NCBI RefSeq assembly: GCF_027943255.1
Contig: NC_072895.1
Location: forward strand, 49,326,001 to 49,390,000
DNA: 64,000 nucleotides
DNA from: Anastrepha obliqua
Taxonomy: Eukaryota; Arthropoda; Insecta; Diptera; Tephritidae
Direction: 5' to 3'
Positions 21,468-31,824 of the stretch are shown in pieces. The number at the start of each line of letters is the position of its first letter. The first letter of the stretch is position 1. The translations under genes and the position numbers were made by a program. The notes beneath the pieces were generated by a model. The model was not told the DNA's origin, made no database searches, and saw only the letters and a list, made by a program, of their open reading frames with translations.

Positions 21468-23913
21468 TATAGGCAATAAAAATTTAAAACTATATCCGCT
21501 TTTAGGGCTTTTGCTAAAGGATTGTACTCAAATTGGTTTCTTTGATTCAAAGATCCCATGACGTTTGCGCTTGCGAATAAGTTGGCTTTAGTCTCCGTGA
21601 ATAAGGCAATCAATCAACCAACTCTTCTCACATATAACACGCGCTCTTCCTTTTGTGGTTCTACCATTTATTCGATGTGTTTCTGGAAACTTTTTTCCTG
21701 TTAGCCCAGCTTGCCGGAGGGAAATCCAAATCACTATTTCAAAAGTAAATTTACATATACACCCTCATACAGCGCAAGGTTTCCATAGTTTCAGATACAA
21801 AACTGTGATAGTCTAGCACTTTACGGTTACCCAACAAATACATGTTCACATTGTGTATCCTTTTAAAAAATATTTTTGAGCCCTCGCAATTTATGCTTTG
21901 ATACCCATAAGCCAATGTGTTATAATTTGTGTTGTAATAAGATATATTTAGGTAGTGAAAAGAACTCAATATTTGTATGAATTCTAAATTTTTATTATAA
22001 ATCTTTCAACTAATACTTCAGGTGCCACGGAGAGCTGACAGTACTCTGGAAACGTCATTATGCATTTAAAGAACCTTCAACTCACATGAAAATCAACTTT
22101 GCTAAAATCACACCAGCTAATAGCTAACGTATGTTTAAAAACTACAATAAAATAAAGAATAAAACAAAATCTGAAGAAGTTAATAAACTGTGTCATATGC
22201 ACTGAAAATTAAGCAACACACAAAAAAAAATCAAATAAATCATGGCAACAGCAGCCAACTGTAAAAATTCCCGCGAGTCGGAAAAAGTGAAATTGTGCGC
22301 GAAAATTTCGAATGATTACTTTCGATAAACATAAAGTCTTCCAAATCTGTGTAAATTAAAAATGTTGCAAATGCACTGAAAGCAAAGAAAAAAACAAAGA
22401 CAAAGAAACAACTGCCATAGCGAAAAGCGGCACATTTAAATATTTGAAACAAAAAACCAAGTAGAACAAATTTGGCAAAAAATAAAAACAAAAAAAAAAC
22501 GAAACTAAATGAAATGCAAAAGTGTTGTCGTGCAACAAACCGCGTAAAAACATGCGCAAGTGCTTGAAAACTTGAATATCAGCGAAGCGAAAACAAAGAA
22601 AGTCTTTGCTACACTACATTTTAAATGGAAAAGTGAATGAAAAAAGCAAATCGAAAATCTAGTTCAGCAAATTGTGAAAATGCTTTGCCAAGCACAAATT
22701 ATCGGAATTGTGGTGACTTAAAGGCGTGCTAGCGTTGCAAATTGTCGTCACGTAAAACTATGCGCTAATATCCAAATATACACGTATAGATGTGTGTGCG
22801 CACGTGTTCGTGTGTGTATTCGTGCGCTCATACTCTTTTGAGACTTTGACAGCAGCACCAGAGCGCGTTTAGCATAAATAAAATATTTTTGATAATTTCA
22901 ATGCATAATTTTTGAATGAAACAACAACAACAAGCAGCTGAGCTAAAAATTACTCAAATTTGTAACAAACATACGTAGGTAGGTATACGTGTGCGTGCAA
23001 GAGCATTTAACAGACGTTGAAAATGTGTAGCATATTCCCAGGCGCGCTTATGTATGCACATAGATGAGAATGTGTGAAAATGCTAAAATTATTTTCAACT
23101 AAATATTGCACCAGCAACAATACAAACAACAAACTTGTAGTGGTAAAAAATAAATGAACGAAAGAGTATTTGCGTTTTCCCACATGCACAATTTTCATAT
23201 CGTGTGTTCGTGTGCATATGTGTTGCATACTCATGTGCAGAATTAGTGCTGAGTATAGCTGACAAGGCATTCGATGATTCCTATGTTACCCAGCGAAACG
23301 CATTCGCATAAGGAGGTATGCGTGCATATACATATATGCGCATACATATGTACATCTGTATATGTGTGGGTGTGTGCTTCAATAATGCAACAGCCGCTGA
23401 AATGTGGCAGCAGCTGCTAAAGCGTTGACAATTGCAAATTTCCCAAACATATATATACATGCGTATGTATTGAAGTGGATATGCGCAGATAGTTGTCAAA
23501 CTGACATTCAAAATATCATACACACATACACGCAAAGACAACAGCATAGTTGAAATCATTAATAATAAAATAGTGAGAGAAAAAGTGGAATATGCTGGAA
23601 ACTATGTCAATGTCATGAAAATAAAAATAAATGAAAACAAACACACAAACAAAAAATTAAAAATTCGTTCTAGGGTCTTCTAGCTTACCACCAGCGGTGC
23701 TCTGAACTCCCCTGAACAGCTCTCGTTGACCTTATTGCCGGTCATGTAAACAGAAAAAACTCGACAAAAGTGCGCTAGTGCTTGGAGTTGGGTAAACAAT
23801 AATTTGTAAATTTGTGGCAAAAGTTTTATGTTGGTCAACAAGTGAAGGTCCAAGTGCAAGTTCAACAAAGAAGAATATAATAGACACCGTAGAAAAAACA
23901 ACTGAAAAAAAAA
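21468..23913. other. Unique AT-rich sequence upstream of the host exon
   Basis: No transposon homology was seen over about 2.4 kb, which is unusual for this window. It is A-rich on the plus strand from 22140 onward, with CAACAACAACAAGCAGC at about 22922-22938 and TG/CA-rich stretches at 22780-22830 and 23310-23380. It may hold the promoter and 5' leader of the gene whose first coding exon starts at 24049. No transcription start could be fixed. Confidence 0.4.
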
Positions 23914-23961
23914 ATGTTAAAAATTACAAAAAATTTAATTAAATCCAGCACAACAACATAG
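23914..23961 (+). other. Possible upstream ORF in the host 5' leader
   Basis: ATG at 23914 opens a 15-codon frame (MLKITKNLIKSSTTT) closed by TAG at 23959-23961, 87 bases before the main start. It is the last ATG before 24049. It counts as a translation-control element only if the transcript includes this stretch, which cannot be shown here. Confidence 0.25.
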
Positions 23962-24048
23962 CGGAAGTGCTCAATTTTAGCGAATTAGAATTGAGTGCTC
24001 TTCAAAGAGAATTCATAAGGATAAAGTAATCAAATTTCGCAATCCAAC

Positions 24049-24145
24049 ATGTTCACGCAGCGTAGGTCGAGTGGCCAGCAGACCGGCAACAATTTGCTGC
24101 GCATCACTATGATGATAGTCTTCGGTTTGGCGAATCTAAATAATG
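24049..24145 (+). CDS. First coding exon of an unidentified secreted or membrane protein
   Basis: ATG 24049 has a strong dipteran start context (CCAAC-ATG) and an in-frame TAA 27 bases upstream (24022-24024), so this start is well defined. Thirty-two codons follow: a basic, polar N-terminus (MFTQRRSSGQQTGNNLLR) and then a hydrophobic run (ITMMIVFGLANL) typical of a signal peptide or signal anchor. The exon ends in phase 1 at G24145 before a consensus donor GTAAGT (24146-24151). The codon mix is balanced, unlike the AT-rich spurious frames around it. No acceptor-exon pair continuing the protein was found in the remaining 40 kb, so the next exon probably lies outside the window. The family is not recognised. 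Confidence 0.6.
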
Positions 24146-24151
24146 GTAAGT
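24146..24151 (+). other. Splice donor site
   Basis: GTAAGT after ...AATAATG; matches the consensus donor exactly. Confidence 0.55.
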
Positions 24152-26561
24152 GTTGGGAAATTTTTAATCTATTTTGCATAGGAATTCAAATTTTGAACAA
24201 CGTAGCGTAGGCAACAATCAAAAGAATTTCAAATAACCCCTGGAAATTTCGTTAGCTAACCCAGATGCTCAACTAGCTGGTGAATATAAACATGAGGTGG
24301 TTTTATATATTTTATGGCGCATTTCTATTAATAATGTAATTTACAATTTACACGTACGGCGTTTAAAATTCAGGAAAATAGCATAAAGAGAATATTTGAA
24401 AATTTCATAAAATGTTTATGAAATGACTTTCATAGATACGACACTCAAATTACAGTAGCTGACAAATAAAGAGATTTTGACCGATTTTCTACTAAAAATT
24501 TAAACAAGAATGTGGATATGAAATCTGTCTTCTGTTATCAAAGAAAGACAAGTGTTTTCGATATTAGAATGCACTTCGTTTCTCATCTAAGTGGATCATT
24601 TCATGAGCAACCATATAACGTAAGTTTAAATTTTTTGAATTCTCAAAATGTGAGAGAGAAAAGAGTATTGGCTATATTGCTTTCTCTAACATGGGCCATT
24701 AGCTCCACCCAAATTTACTCTCGACAATAGTGACTACTGCCCAATACTATATAGGATTACGGGACGAAGTAATGGTACTTTTTCTTCAAAATGAGAAACA
24801 AATAACATTCGCAGAAAAAAAAGCTAATCAGATGCTTCTGATGTAAAAAATTTAATTCAACTTTAAGTTTGCAGACATATGAAAAACTTAATCATTTTTC
24901 CGTTCTTATGAAATTTTACACCCCACTAGTTGAGAACGCCATCCGCTTACGGGTTATTTCTTTCATTTCACCTTTTTGGATAGTTGATAAGACATACTAC
25001 ATAGTTTCTCAAATCATTTTCAAAAATTTCAGAAAATATAATAATTTCCATACTCATATTTCTATGCGATGTGAAGTAGGAAACACTTAGTGAAAATTTG
25101 TAAATTCCAAACTTTAACAAGCATCCATTTTTAACTGGCAGTGCTTGGTTTACAATTTGATTGATAATTTCTAATATCTGTTGCTCCCATTAACTAAAAA
25201 CAGAAAAAAAACGAATACTCCAACTAACAATGAAAAAGTGGGTGATATCGCATATCTATAAGACTGTTAAGTTTTAGCCAGCATAACACCAAAGTAATCA
25301 GAAATAACCTAAACAAGGGTCTAGGGGGCGAAATCTAAGCCTGTTTAATATTATTAATATATCATTAACCCTTTCGGTTTTTTGTTTTCCTTTGATTTTA
25401 TTTTTTTCACTTGAATTCGTATTATATTTAATCTGGAAGTGCTTACATACAATTTGAAGGCGCTCGTCTATCTCTTTGAACACTATAGAAAGCTGACTCT
25501 GAGCAAATTTCGGCAATGATGGTAGAGAATTTGAAATTCGGAACTGTATGTCCTTGAAAGAGTATTTAATTCGACGCTTGCTACACTGAATATTTCATTA
25601 ACATATTTATAACTTTTGGTTTAATTATGAGAAAAAACTTTATAATAGAAATGACTTATTAAATTCTTAAAAAATTGTCGACCAACCTTATAGCAATTTT
25701 CTAAAAATCACGTTGGTAAATGGCTCAAAAATATTGTACTATGTGATCACACTTAGTGCAGATACAAAACTTATGGTACCTTATAAACCTTATAAATATA
25801 CAAATTCGCTCTGAGACAACATTGAGTGCGAACTGGTTAATAAAGTACAAAATTCAATAGGGGTGTATTTTTTATGGAGCTGCTAATGTAAATTTTGAAA
25901 ACATTTTTCAGCAGAGTAATAAATGGTATATTTCATAAACCGTATAAATAAGTTTGGTAAAACTATTATATGTTCGGTGAAATTCCATGGAACGATTTAT
26001 TTGTGTTTAATGCTGAAGCAATTCCAGCTTACAAAGTAAGATAGATTTGCCACTTGCCCATTTTTGTCGCTCGAGAGTCTGCTAAAGTAGTTTCCAAAAT
26101 ACTTTTCCAATACATAAAACATAGTAATAAAAAAGTATATTACCATATATAATTGGAAAAGAGTTCGCTGGCCGCCCTACCAAGTTACCAAGGAGTCAAA
26201 CTGGCCGTTCAGGTTATGTTTATTTGTAGACCAGAGTGACCTTAGGAAATACATGCAGCATCATCTGTGTGCAATAAAGGATCAGAATGACGTAGTTTTG
26301 TCCACAAATATGTAATTATTAACCCAGAATGCCACAAAATAGTATACCCTAGTAGGACCACCCATCACCAACCAACTATTTGTGCGCAATTAAGGAATGG
26401 CGATACCAACTTCACCCTCCAACATTCTGTAGTTTTTCTTCAAACTTGCATCGGTGGAACACTTCTTTATTGAATTTTTAATTTTGCAGAAGATTCGGGC
26501 TGAAATATTTGGGTTTTGTACACCCAGCCATTATTTTAAAATCTTATTCATTGCTCTAGTA
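24152..26561. other. Putative intron start, AT-rich
   Basis: No coding-like frame, shared repeat or transposon homology was seen. A TTTTAATTTTGCAG acceptor-like site near 26475-26490 is followed by sequence that does not extend the exon convincingly. Confidence 0.4.
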
Positions 26562-27690
26562 CGAGGGGTGCCTTTTATATTTCGGGATTTGGCAACCCTG
26601 GTGTTGCAATCTGGCAACTGACAGCTGTATCGCAAAGTTCGACATTTTTTGGCTTTTACGTACTCAGAACGTTTTGAAGTACCAGCGCTATTTGTGTTGT
26701 GTACAGTAACGTTAAATATTCATCTCGGTCCAAAAATGGAATTAACTCGTGAACATTTTCGTGCGATTATTTTTTACAACTTTCGACGTGGATTAACTCA
26801 GCAACATTGCATGGATGAACTTAATTCATTTTTTGGCGATGAAGCTCCATCAAGGACCAGTGTTTATCGATGGTTTGGTGAATTCAATCGTGGTCATAGT
26901 TCACTCCAAGACGAATTTCGTGAAGGTCGTCCAAAATCAGTTGTTGTTCCGAAAACCATTGATGCTGTGCGCGAACTGATATTGCAAGATCGTCATGTGA
27001 CCTATCGTGAGATTGAGCCAATCTTAGGCATTAGTGGGACCAGCATACATTCAATATTGCATAAACATTTGACTGTCAAAAAAATTTGTTCGCGCTGGAT
27101 CCCACACAATTTGTCAATCGCTCAAAAAAAGGCTCGTGTCGATTGCTCGAAGGAAATGCTCAAAAAATACGATCGCGGGGCTTCGAAACACGTTTATGAC
27201 ATCGTGACAGGCGATGCATCATGGATTTACGCGTATGAGCCCGAAAGTAAACAGCAGTCGACTGTATGGGTGTTTCAAGATGAGCCAAATCCAACAAAAG
27301 TTGTTCGCGCACGAAGCACTTCCAAGCAAACGGTCGCCTGTTTTCTCGGAAAAACTGGACATGTCGCAACCGTACCACTAGAACAACGCAGAACAGTAAA
27401 TTCTGAGTGGTACACAACCATTTGTTTGTCAGTTGTCTCCCAAGAAATTAGGAAAACCAATCGGCAAAGACGGATCACTCTTCACCAGGACAATGCGAGC
27501 TCTCACACATCGGCTCAAACAACTGCATTTTTGAGCACCCAAAACATCGAATTAATGAGTCATCCGCCGTATAGTCCTGACTTGGCACCGAATGACTTCT
27601 TTTTATTCCCGTACGTAAAGTACAAACTGAGAGGTCAACGTTTTTCGACACCTGAAGAAGCGGTTGCGACATTCAGAATGCATGTTTTGC
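26562..27690 (+). mobile_element. DD34D mariner, 3'-truncated
   Basis: The 5' inverted repeat begins at 26562 (CGAGGGGTGCCTTTTATATT) right after a TA. The transposase homology runs to about 27690, then changes abruptly to unrelated AT-rich sequence. The complementary 3' repeat (GGCACCCCTCG) is not found downstream. The element has therefore lost its last few dozen residues and one end, and cannot transpose as a unit. Confidence 0.9.
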
Positions 27691-27725
27691 AGGTACCTCA
27701 TTTATTCTCATTTTTTTTTTATTAA
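26736..27725 (+). CDS. Mariner transposase (DD34D), long open frame, C-terminus lost
   Basis: The likely start is ATG 26736 (MELTREHFRAIIFYNFRRG); the open frame upstream lacks an ATG. Order of blocks: N-terminal helix-turn-helix (HCMDELNSFF to REGRPKSVVV), second HTH (VTYREIEPILGISGTSIHSI), linker WIPHNL (WVPHEL-type motif), first catalytic block TGDASWIYAYEPE, second HQDNASSHTSAQ and third YSPDLAPNDFFLFP. There are 34 residues between the second and third Asp, so all three catalytic Asp are present. TGDES has become TGDAS. The real homology ends at MHVLQ; the last residues before the stop at 27725 come from flanking DNA. The frame gives 329 residues against about 345 for complete mariners. 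Excision and integration of mariner DNA is the family function. Confidence 0.88.
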   Translation: MELTREHFRAIIFYNFRRGLTQQHCMDELNSFFGDEAPSRTSVYRWFGEFNRGHSSLQDEFREGRPKSVVVPKTIDAVRELILQDRHVTYREIEPILGISGTSIHSILHKHLTVKKICSRWIPHNLSIAQKKARVDCSKEMLKKYDRGASKHVYDIVTGDASWIYAYEPESKQQSTVWVFQDEPNPTKVVRARSTSKQTVACFLGKTGHVATVPLEQRRTVNSEWYTTICLSVVSQEIRKTNRQRRITLHQDNASSHTSAQTTAFLSTQNIELMSHPPYSPDLAPNDFFLFPYVKYKLRGQRFSTPEEAVATFRMHVLQVPHLFSFFFY

Positions 27726-28186
27726 CAATAGAGAGTCGATGGCCTTAAGTGGTTGTACTATATTTAGATATTTAGAGATATTAAGTTTTGTATTCCAAAC
27801 TTTTCGTTTCGATTACAGCAGTGCATAGCTACACACCGCACACAATTCATGGAATTCATTTTATACCGATTTAATAAAGTAAATATTAGAACAAAGTAAT
27901 TCGATAATTTTTTATATATAATATATTGTTTATTTATTTTTCGATTTAAATAATACTTTTATAAAAATGTAGTCCAGTTTCTAATGAAAACCATACTAAT
28001 TCATGTTTCAAACTTTGTACAATAATATAAAAATTCCACAAATTTTTCTCAAGATTTCGAAACTCCTAATCAGAATTAAAAAGAAAATTGGTTACGTCGT
28101 TTTATAACCAATTCAATTTTAATACAACAAAATGTAAGTTTCAATTGACTACAAAATTCCTGTTAATTTTATATAATTTCTGCCCC
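27726..28186. other. AT-rich spacer
   Basis: Nothing recognised. Confidence 0.4.
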
Positions 28187-28248
28187 GACGGTGTTGCGTA
28201 TCTTCACCATATAAAAAAAATCGCATATTTGTTATACACAACACCGTC
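28187..28248. repeat. Perfect-arm hairpin (inverted repeat)
   Basis: GACGGTGTTGCGTAT at 28187-28201 and its near-exact reverse complement ATACACAACACCGTC at 28234-28248 (one mismatch), with a 32-base AT-rich loop. Confidence 0.6.
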
Positions 28249-28254
28249 ATTTGG

Positions 28255-28425
28255 GTTTGCGCCGTTGCTGCAAAGTTGGTTCCGAAGAACTTGAATTTCA
28301 TGCAAGAAAGAGACGGCGTTGATATCGCCAAAAACATGATTTCCAAGGTTGAATCCGACCCAACATTCATTAAACGCATCTTTACTGGATACGAGACGTA
28401 GGTTTACAAATACGCATACAATTCA
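28255..28425 (+). mobile_element. Mariner fragment around the first catalytic block
   Basis: Plus-strand frames read AAKLVPKNLNF and, one frame over, RDGVDIAKNMISKVESDPTF, then IKRIFTGYET-stop-VYKYAYNSD. This is the linker and first catalytic region (family: TGDETWVYEYD) of a mariner related to the one at 31825-33059. The catalytic Asp is replaced by Tyr (TGYET). No ends are preserved. Confidence 0.72.
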
Positions 28426-30305
28426 GATATCAGGCGAGTGAGTAGAGAGCTCCGAGTGAAAGCACTAAAAAACAAAAACCACTTGAGGTGGTGAGGCAGT
28501 TAAGAAAACCTATTACTTGGCCGATATGAGATGTTTTCCAACCAGTTCACCTGATATGGCTTGCTGCGATTTTTCTAGTTTGATTGAGTGAAAAAAGTAA
28601 CGGTAAAACGGAGGCGGCTCCGATTGCTACTCGTATACTGACTCGGGCTGACTCGTATACTACTCGTATACCAGAAATGTTGCAAGAGCTGGATCGCTGG
28701 CATAGTGCTTTGCAATTGAGGAATAAACTTGTACTTAAATCTTTTTTTTTTACATATATTCACGATATTTTTCATTAAGGTGCTGTGGTAATAAATTTGT
28801 AAGCTTTCAGAAAATTAGTAGCACTAAAAATATAAAACTAACCAAAAAAACTTGTTTAAAAATTACAATTAAAAAGGTAATATTTTAATTACGGGTAAAA
28901 AATTTATACAATGTGATTTTGGCTAAAAAGTTGTGCCAATTGCTTTACTTTCCTCTTTGCGTATTACACAAAGCAACATTCTTAACCGAAATCGGTAATT
29001 AAACTCAAATACTAACTTAAGTACATTTAAGCAGCTTCAATACAATTACGTACCTTTGTATGTGTTATCCTCGTTGTTTCGCAAGTTTTTAATTTCAGGG
29101 CCACCCATACAAACTTTGTATGATGTCAGATGAAAAGTATAAAAACCAAAGTGCGTAGGAAAAACTTGCTGCTCTCACCCACGTCAGTTGGAAGAAAGTT
29201 TGAAAATAAAAATAATTGGAAAATGTGTCACTTCGGCGCCAAGTTGAACTATTTACTTACTTACATTGAAGGTTAATGCTTTACGGAAAATAAATTTACA
29301 GATACAGCGCATCATCAGTTGTAGCCCACACATACATGCATACGTACATATGCAGAGAGCTGTATTGAGTTTCATGCGAATAGTGGAATAGCAGAAGACG
29401 ATTTTTTTCTGAAGATTGATTTTCATGCCACTTTATCCGCCATTGTATCAGGTGTGTCAACATTTTTAACTAACAAAAAGTCAAACTTGTTGAAGTAGAT
29501 GGACGAGCAAGGAACTTTTCGAGGTACTAAATGAAGAGAAATGGAAGAATATAAACGAAGAAGAAAACAATATAGCAAATTTGTAAAACAATGGCGTTTT
29601 TCCCCCATGTTCACATCTGAATTCGAATTGAACTAGGGACAATAGGTGACATTTGAATAAGCGTACATCAGCGTTGCGGAAAATAAATAAAATTAAAAAT
29701 AAAAAGAATAAAAAGTAAAGAAATGCGCAATTAAGGCAATGCAGAAACTGAAAAGTTAATAGTAAAATTTGAAGCTTCGGCCAGAGTGTAGTCCAAAAAA
29801 AAATTATAATTTAAAAATATTACTCAAAGGTACTGTGAAAATTCAAAAACACTGTACTGAGTTTATTCCGAAAAAGTGTTTTTTTATTTAATTTGTTTTT
29901 ATTGTTCTAAAAAAAAATTAAATTTAATTGAAAATTTAATTGAAAATTTAACCGAAAAAAATTTAATTTAATTCAAATTTTATTTTTATTTTAAATAATT
30001 TTTTTTTTGTGTTTAAATTGTTTGCTTGTTTACCGAATACAATTTTATTCCGAATGTTTTTTTTTTGTTTGAGCAAGTCGAGTACATAAAAGTGCAGAAA
30101 AAACTAAGTATTTATATTTCATTTAATTTCTACTGTCATTGTGCGCGTTTCAGAGCAAAAAAGTGGTCCTTCAATTTTCCACAAAATTCGACCGAATGAA
30201 ACTAAACAATGCACATTAGGTAAAATGACCGTTGTTGGTGTGCAAAAGTGATACGAATGAAAGTGCTATTTTAGTTTTATTTTTGTTGTTTTTTAATTAG
30301 AAATA
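28426..30305. other. AT-rich sequence with short local repeats
   Basis: ACTCGTATAC is repeated three times at about 28631-28671. Tandem AAATTTAATTGA-type repeats lie at 29920-29980. No gene recognised. Confidence 0.45.
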
Positions 30306-31618
30306 CAGGGCCATATTAAACTGACCCATGTGATTATTAAAAAAATATGGAAAAAGAAACATTTTTTTGTGTTTCATTGTGAAAAACATTTAATTTAGTT
30401 CAAGGAGATTCGTTTACATCACTTTTTGAATATGATATCGCGAAAGTGGTCGCCCTTAGCTCGTATAGCGTAATGTGCCCGTTTTTCGGCGTTTTCCATA
30501 GTTTTGGCCAGCGTCTCGGCCGATATGGCGGCTATTTCCCGTCGGATATTGGCCTTAAGTGCGCCTAGTGTCTTTGGCTTGTTGACGTAAACCTTAGATT
30601 TCAAATAGCCCCAAAGAAAAAAGTCCGGTGGCGTCAAATCCGGTGATCGTGGCGGCCAGTCAAAATCGCCGCTTTTTGATATCAAACGGCCAGGGAACAA
30701 AGTCTTCAATAAGCTGACGGTGGCTCGTGCTGTGTGTGGTGGTGCGCCATCTTGCTGAAACCAGAAGTGCTCCATACCATTTTCACGAACAATCGGCATC
30801 ACAAAATCGGTTATCATGGCCCGATAACGCTCTTGATTGACGGTCAATGGTTGGTGTTGACCATTTTTAAAGAAGAACGGCCCAATGACCATATCAGCGC
30901 AAATGCCACACCAGACTGTAACTTTTTGGTCGTGGAGAGGTACCTCTTCAATAATTTGAGCGTTTTCAGTGGCGTAGAAACGGCAATTTTGCTTATTTAC
31001 GGTTCCGTTCAAGGAGAAATGGGCCTCATCACTCATAATGATTTGATGCCAAAAAACCTCATCAGTTTGGGCCATTCGGACGACAAAATTGGCATATTCC
31101 AAGCGACGAGGCTTATCGGCCGGCAACAGTTGTTGATTTAGTTGTATTTTGTACGGGAATATCCCCAAATCCAAACGAATGATACGTCGTAGAGTGGTCC
31201 GAGGGATGTCCAACTGAGCAGAACGACGATTACCTGACGTTCGCGGCGATGCCTCGATACTGGCTCGTACGGCCGCGATATTTTCGTTAGATCGTCTTGG
31301 CCGCTTTTTATTTCGACGTCGGGTATTAGCCACAGTGCCAGAAGACAAAAATCTTTTGTGCATTTGCTTGATTGCGTTCTTTGACGGCGCACTTTTCACT
31401 TTATTTTTTTTTCTCCACGCACGTTGCGTTTTTACAATCGAGAAGGAATTTTGAATGTACAGCTGAACAATTTCAGCGCGTTCTATTGGGGTGTACTGTT
31501 TCATGGTATAAATCTCCTTCGACTGACGCTTCCAACGCGGTATGTCATTAGCTGATCTGAAATTACAGTAAAAAGTTATAGGGTTACTCAATGGGTCAGT
31601 TTAATATGGCCAACCCTG
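30306..31618 (-). mobile_element. DD41D (rosa-type) mariner, apparently complete
   Basis: 1313 bp bounded by TA on both sides (30304-30305 and 31619-31620). Read inward, the right end is CAGGGTTGGCCATATTAAAC; the left end is CAGGGCCATATTAAACTGAC, the same repeat with a four-base deletion (TTGG). The single gene inside is intact. This is the most complete transposon in the window and the only one with both ends and an uninterrupted transposase. It lies 206 bp from the mariner at 31825. Confidence 0.93.
30419..31504 (-). CDS. DD41D mariner transposase, intact 361 aa
   Basis: Start chosen at ATG 31504 (MKQYTPIERAEIVQLYIQNS); the upstream open extension has no ATG. The N-terminal part holds the paired helix-turn-helix DNA-binding region with a basic patch (RRRNKKRPRRSNENIAAVRA). 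The catalytic domain reads IIMSDEAHFSLNG, WFQQDGAPPHTARATVSLL and WPPRSPDLTPPDFFLWGYLK. There are 41 residues between the second and third catalytic Asp, the diagnostic DD41D spacing. VNKQNCRFY and KVTVWCGICADMVIGP between them are typical of this family. The frame ends at FRDIIFKK. No frameshift or missing catalytic residue is seen, so the protein could be functional if expressed; one inverted repeat is shortened. Role: cut-and-paste transposase acting on its own ends. Confidence 0.93.
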   Translation of the reverse strand: MKQYTPIERAEIVQLYIQNSFSIVKTQRAWRKKNKVKSAPSKNAIKQMHKRFLSSGTVANTRRRNKKRPRRSNENIAAVRASIEASPRTSGNRRSAQLDIPRTTLRRIIRLDLGIFPYKIQLNQQLLPADKPRRLEYANFVVRMAQTDEVFWHQIIMSDEAHFSLNGTVNKQNCRFYATENAQIIEEVPLHDQKVTVWCGICADMVIGPFFFKNGQHQPLTVNQERYRAMITDFVMPIVRENGMEHFWFQQDGAPPHTARATVSLLKTLFPGRLISKSGDFDWPPRSPDLTPPDFFLWGYLKSKVYVNKPKTLGALKANIRREIAAISAETLAKTMENAEKRAHYAIRAKGDHFRDIIFKK

Positions 31619-31824
31619 TACTTCAAAACAAAAGTGCGTGGATTTTATTTCACTTGATAAAAAACACCGTTACACAGGCACGCGTTAAAGTCAATTGACG
31701 TAATTTTTCGTAGAAATTTGTTTGCGAGTTCAGCAATGCTTGATGAACTTTGAGTGCGCGTTTCTCGAATTGCGTTGAAAATAATTCATTAGCTTAAAAT
31801 GGAAAATAAAGAAACATGTAAGTA

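Noticed and set aside
30734..31141. 135-codon plus-strand open frame
   Set aside because: Antisense shadow of the intact DD41D transposase.
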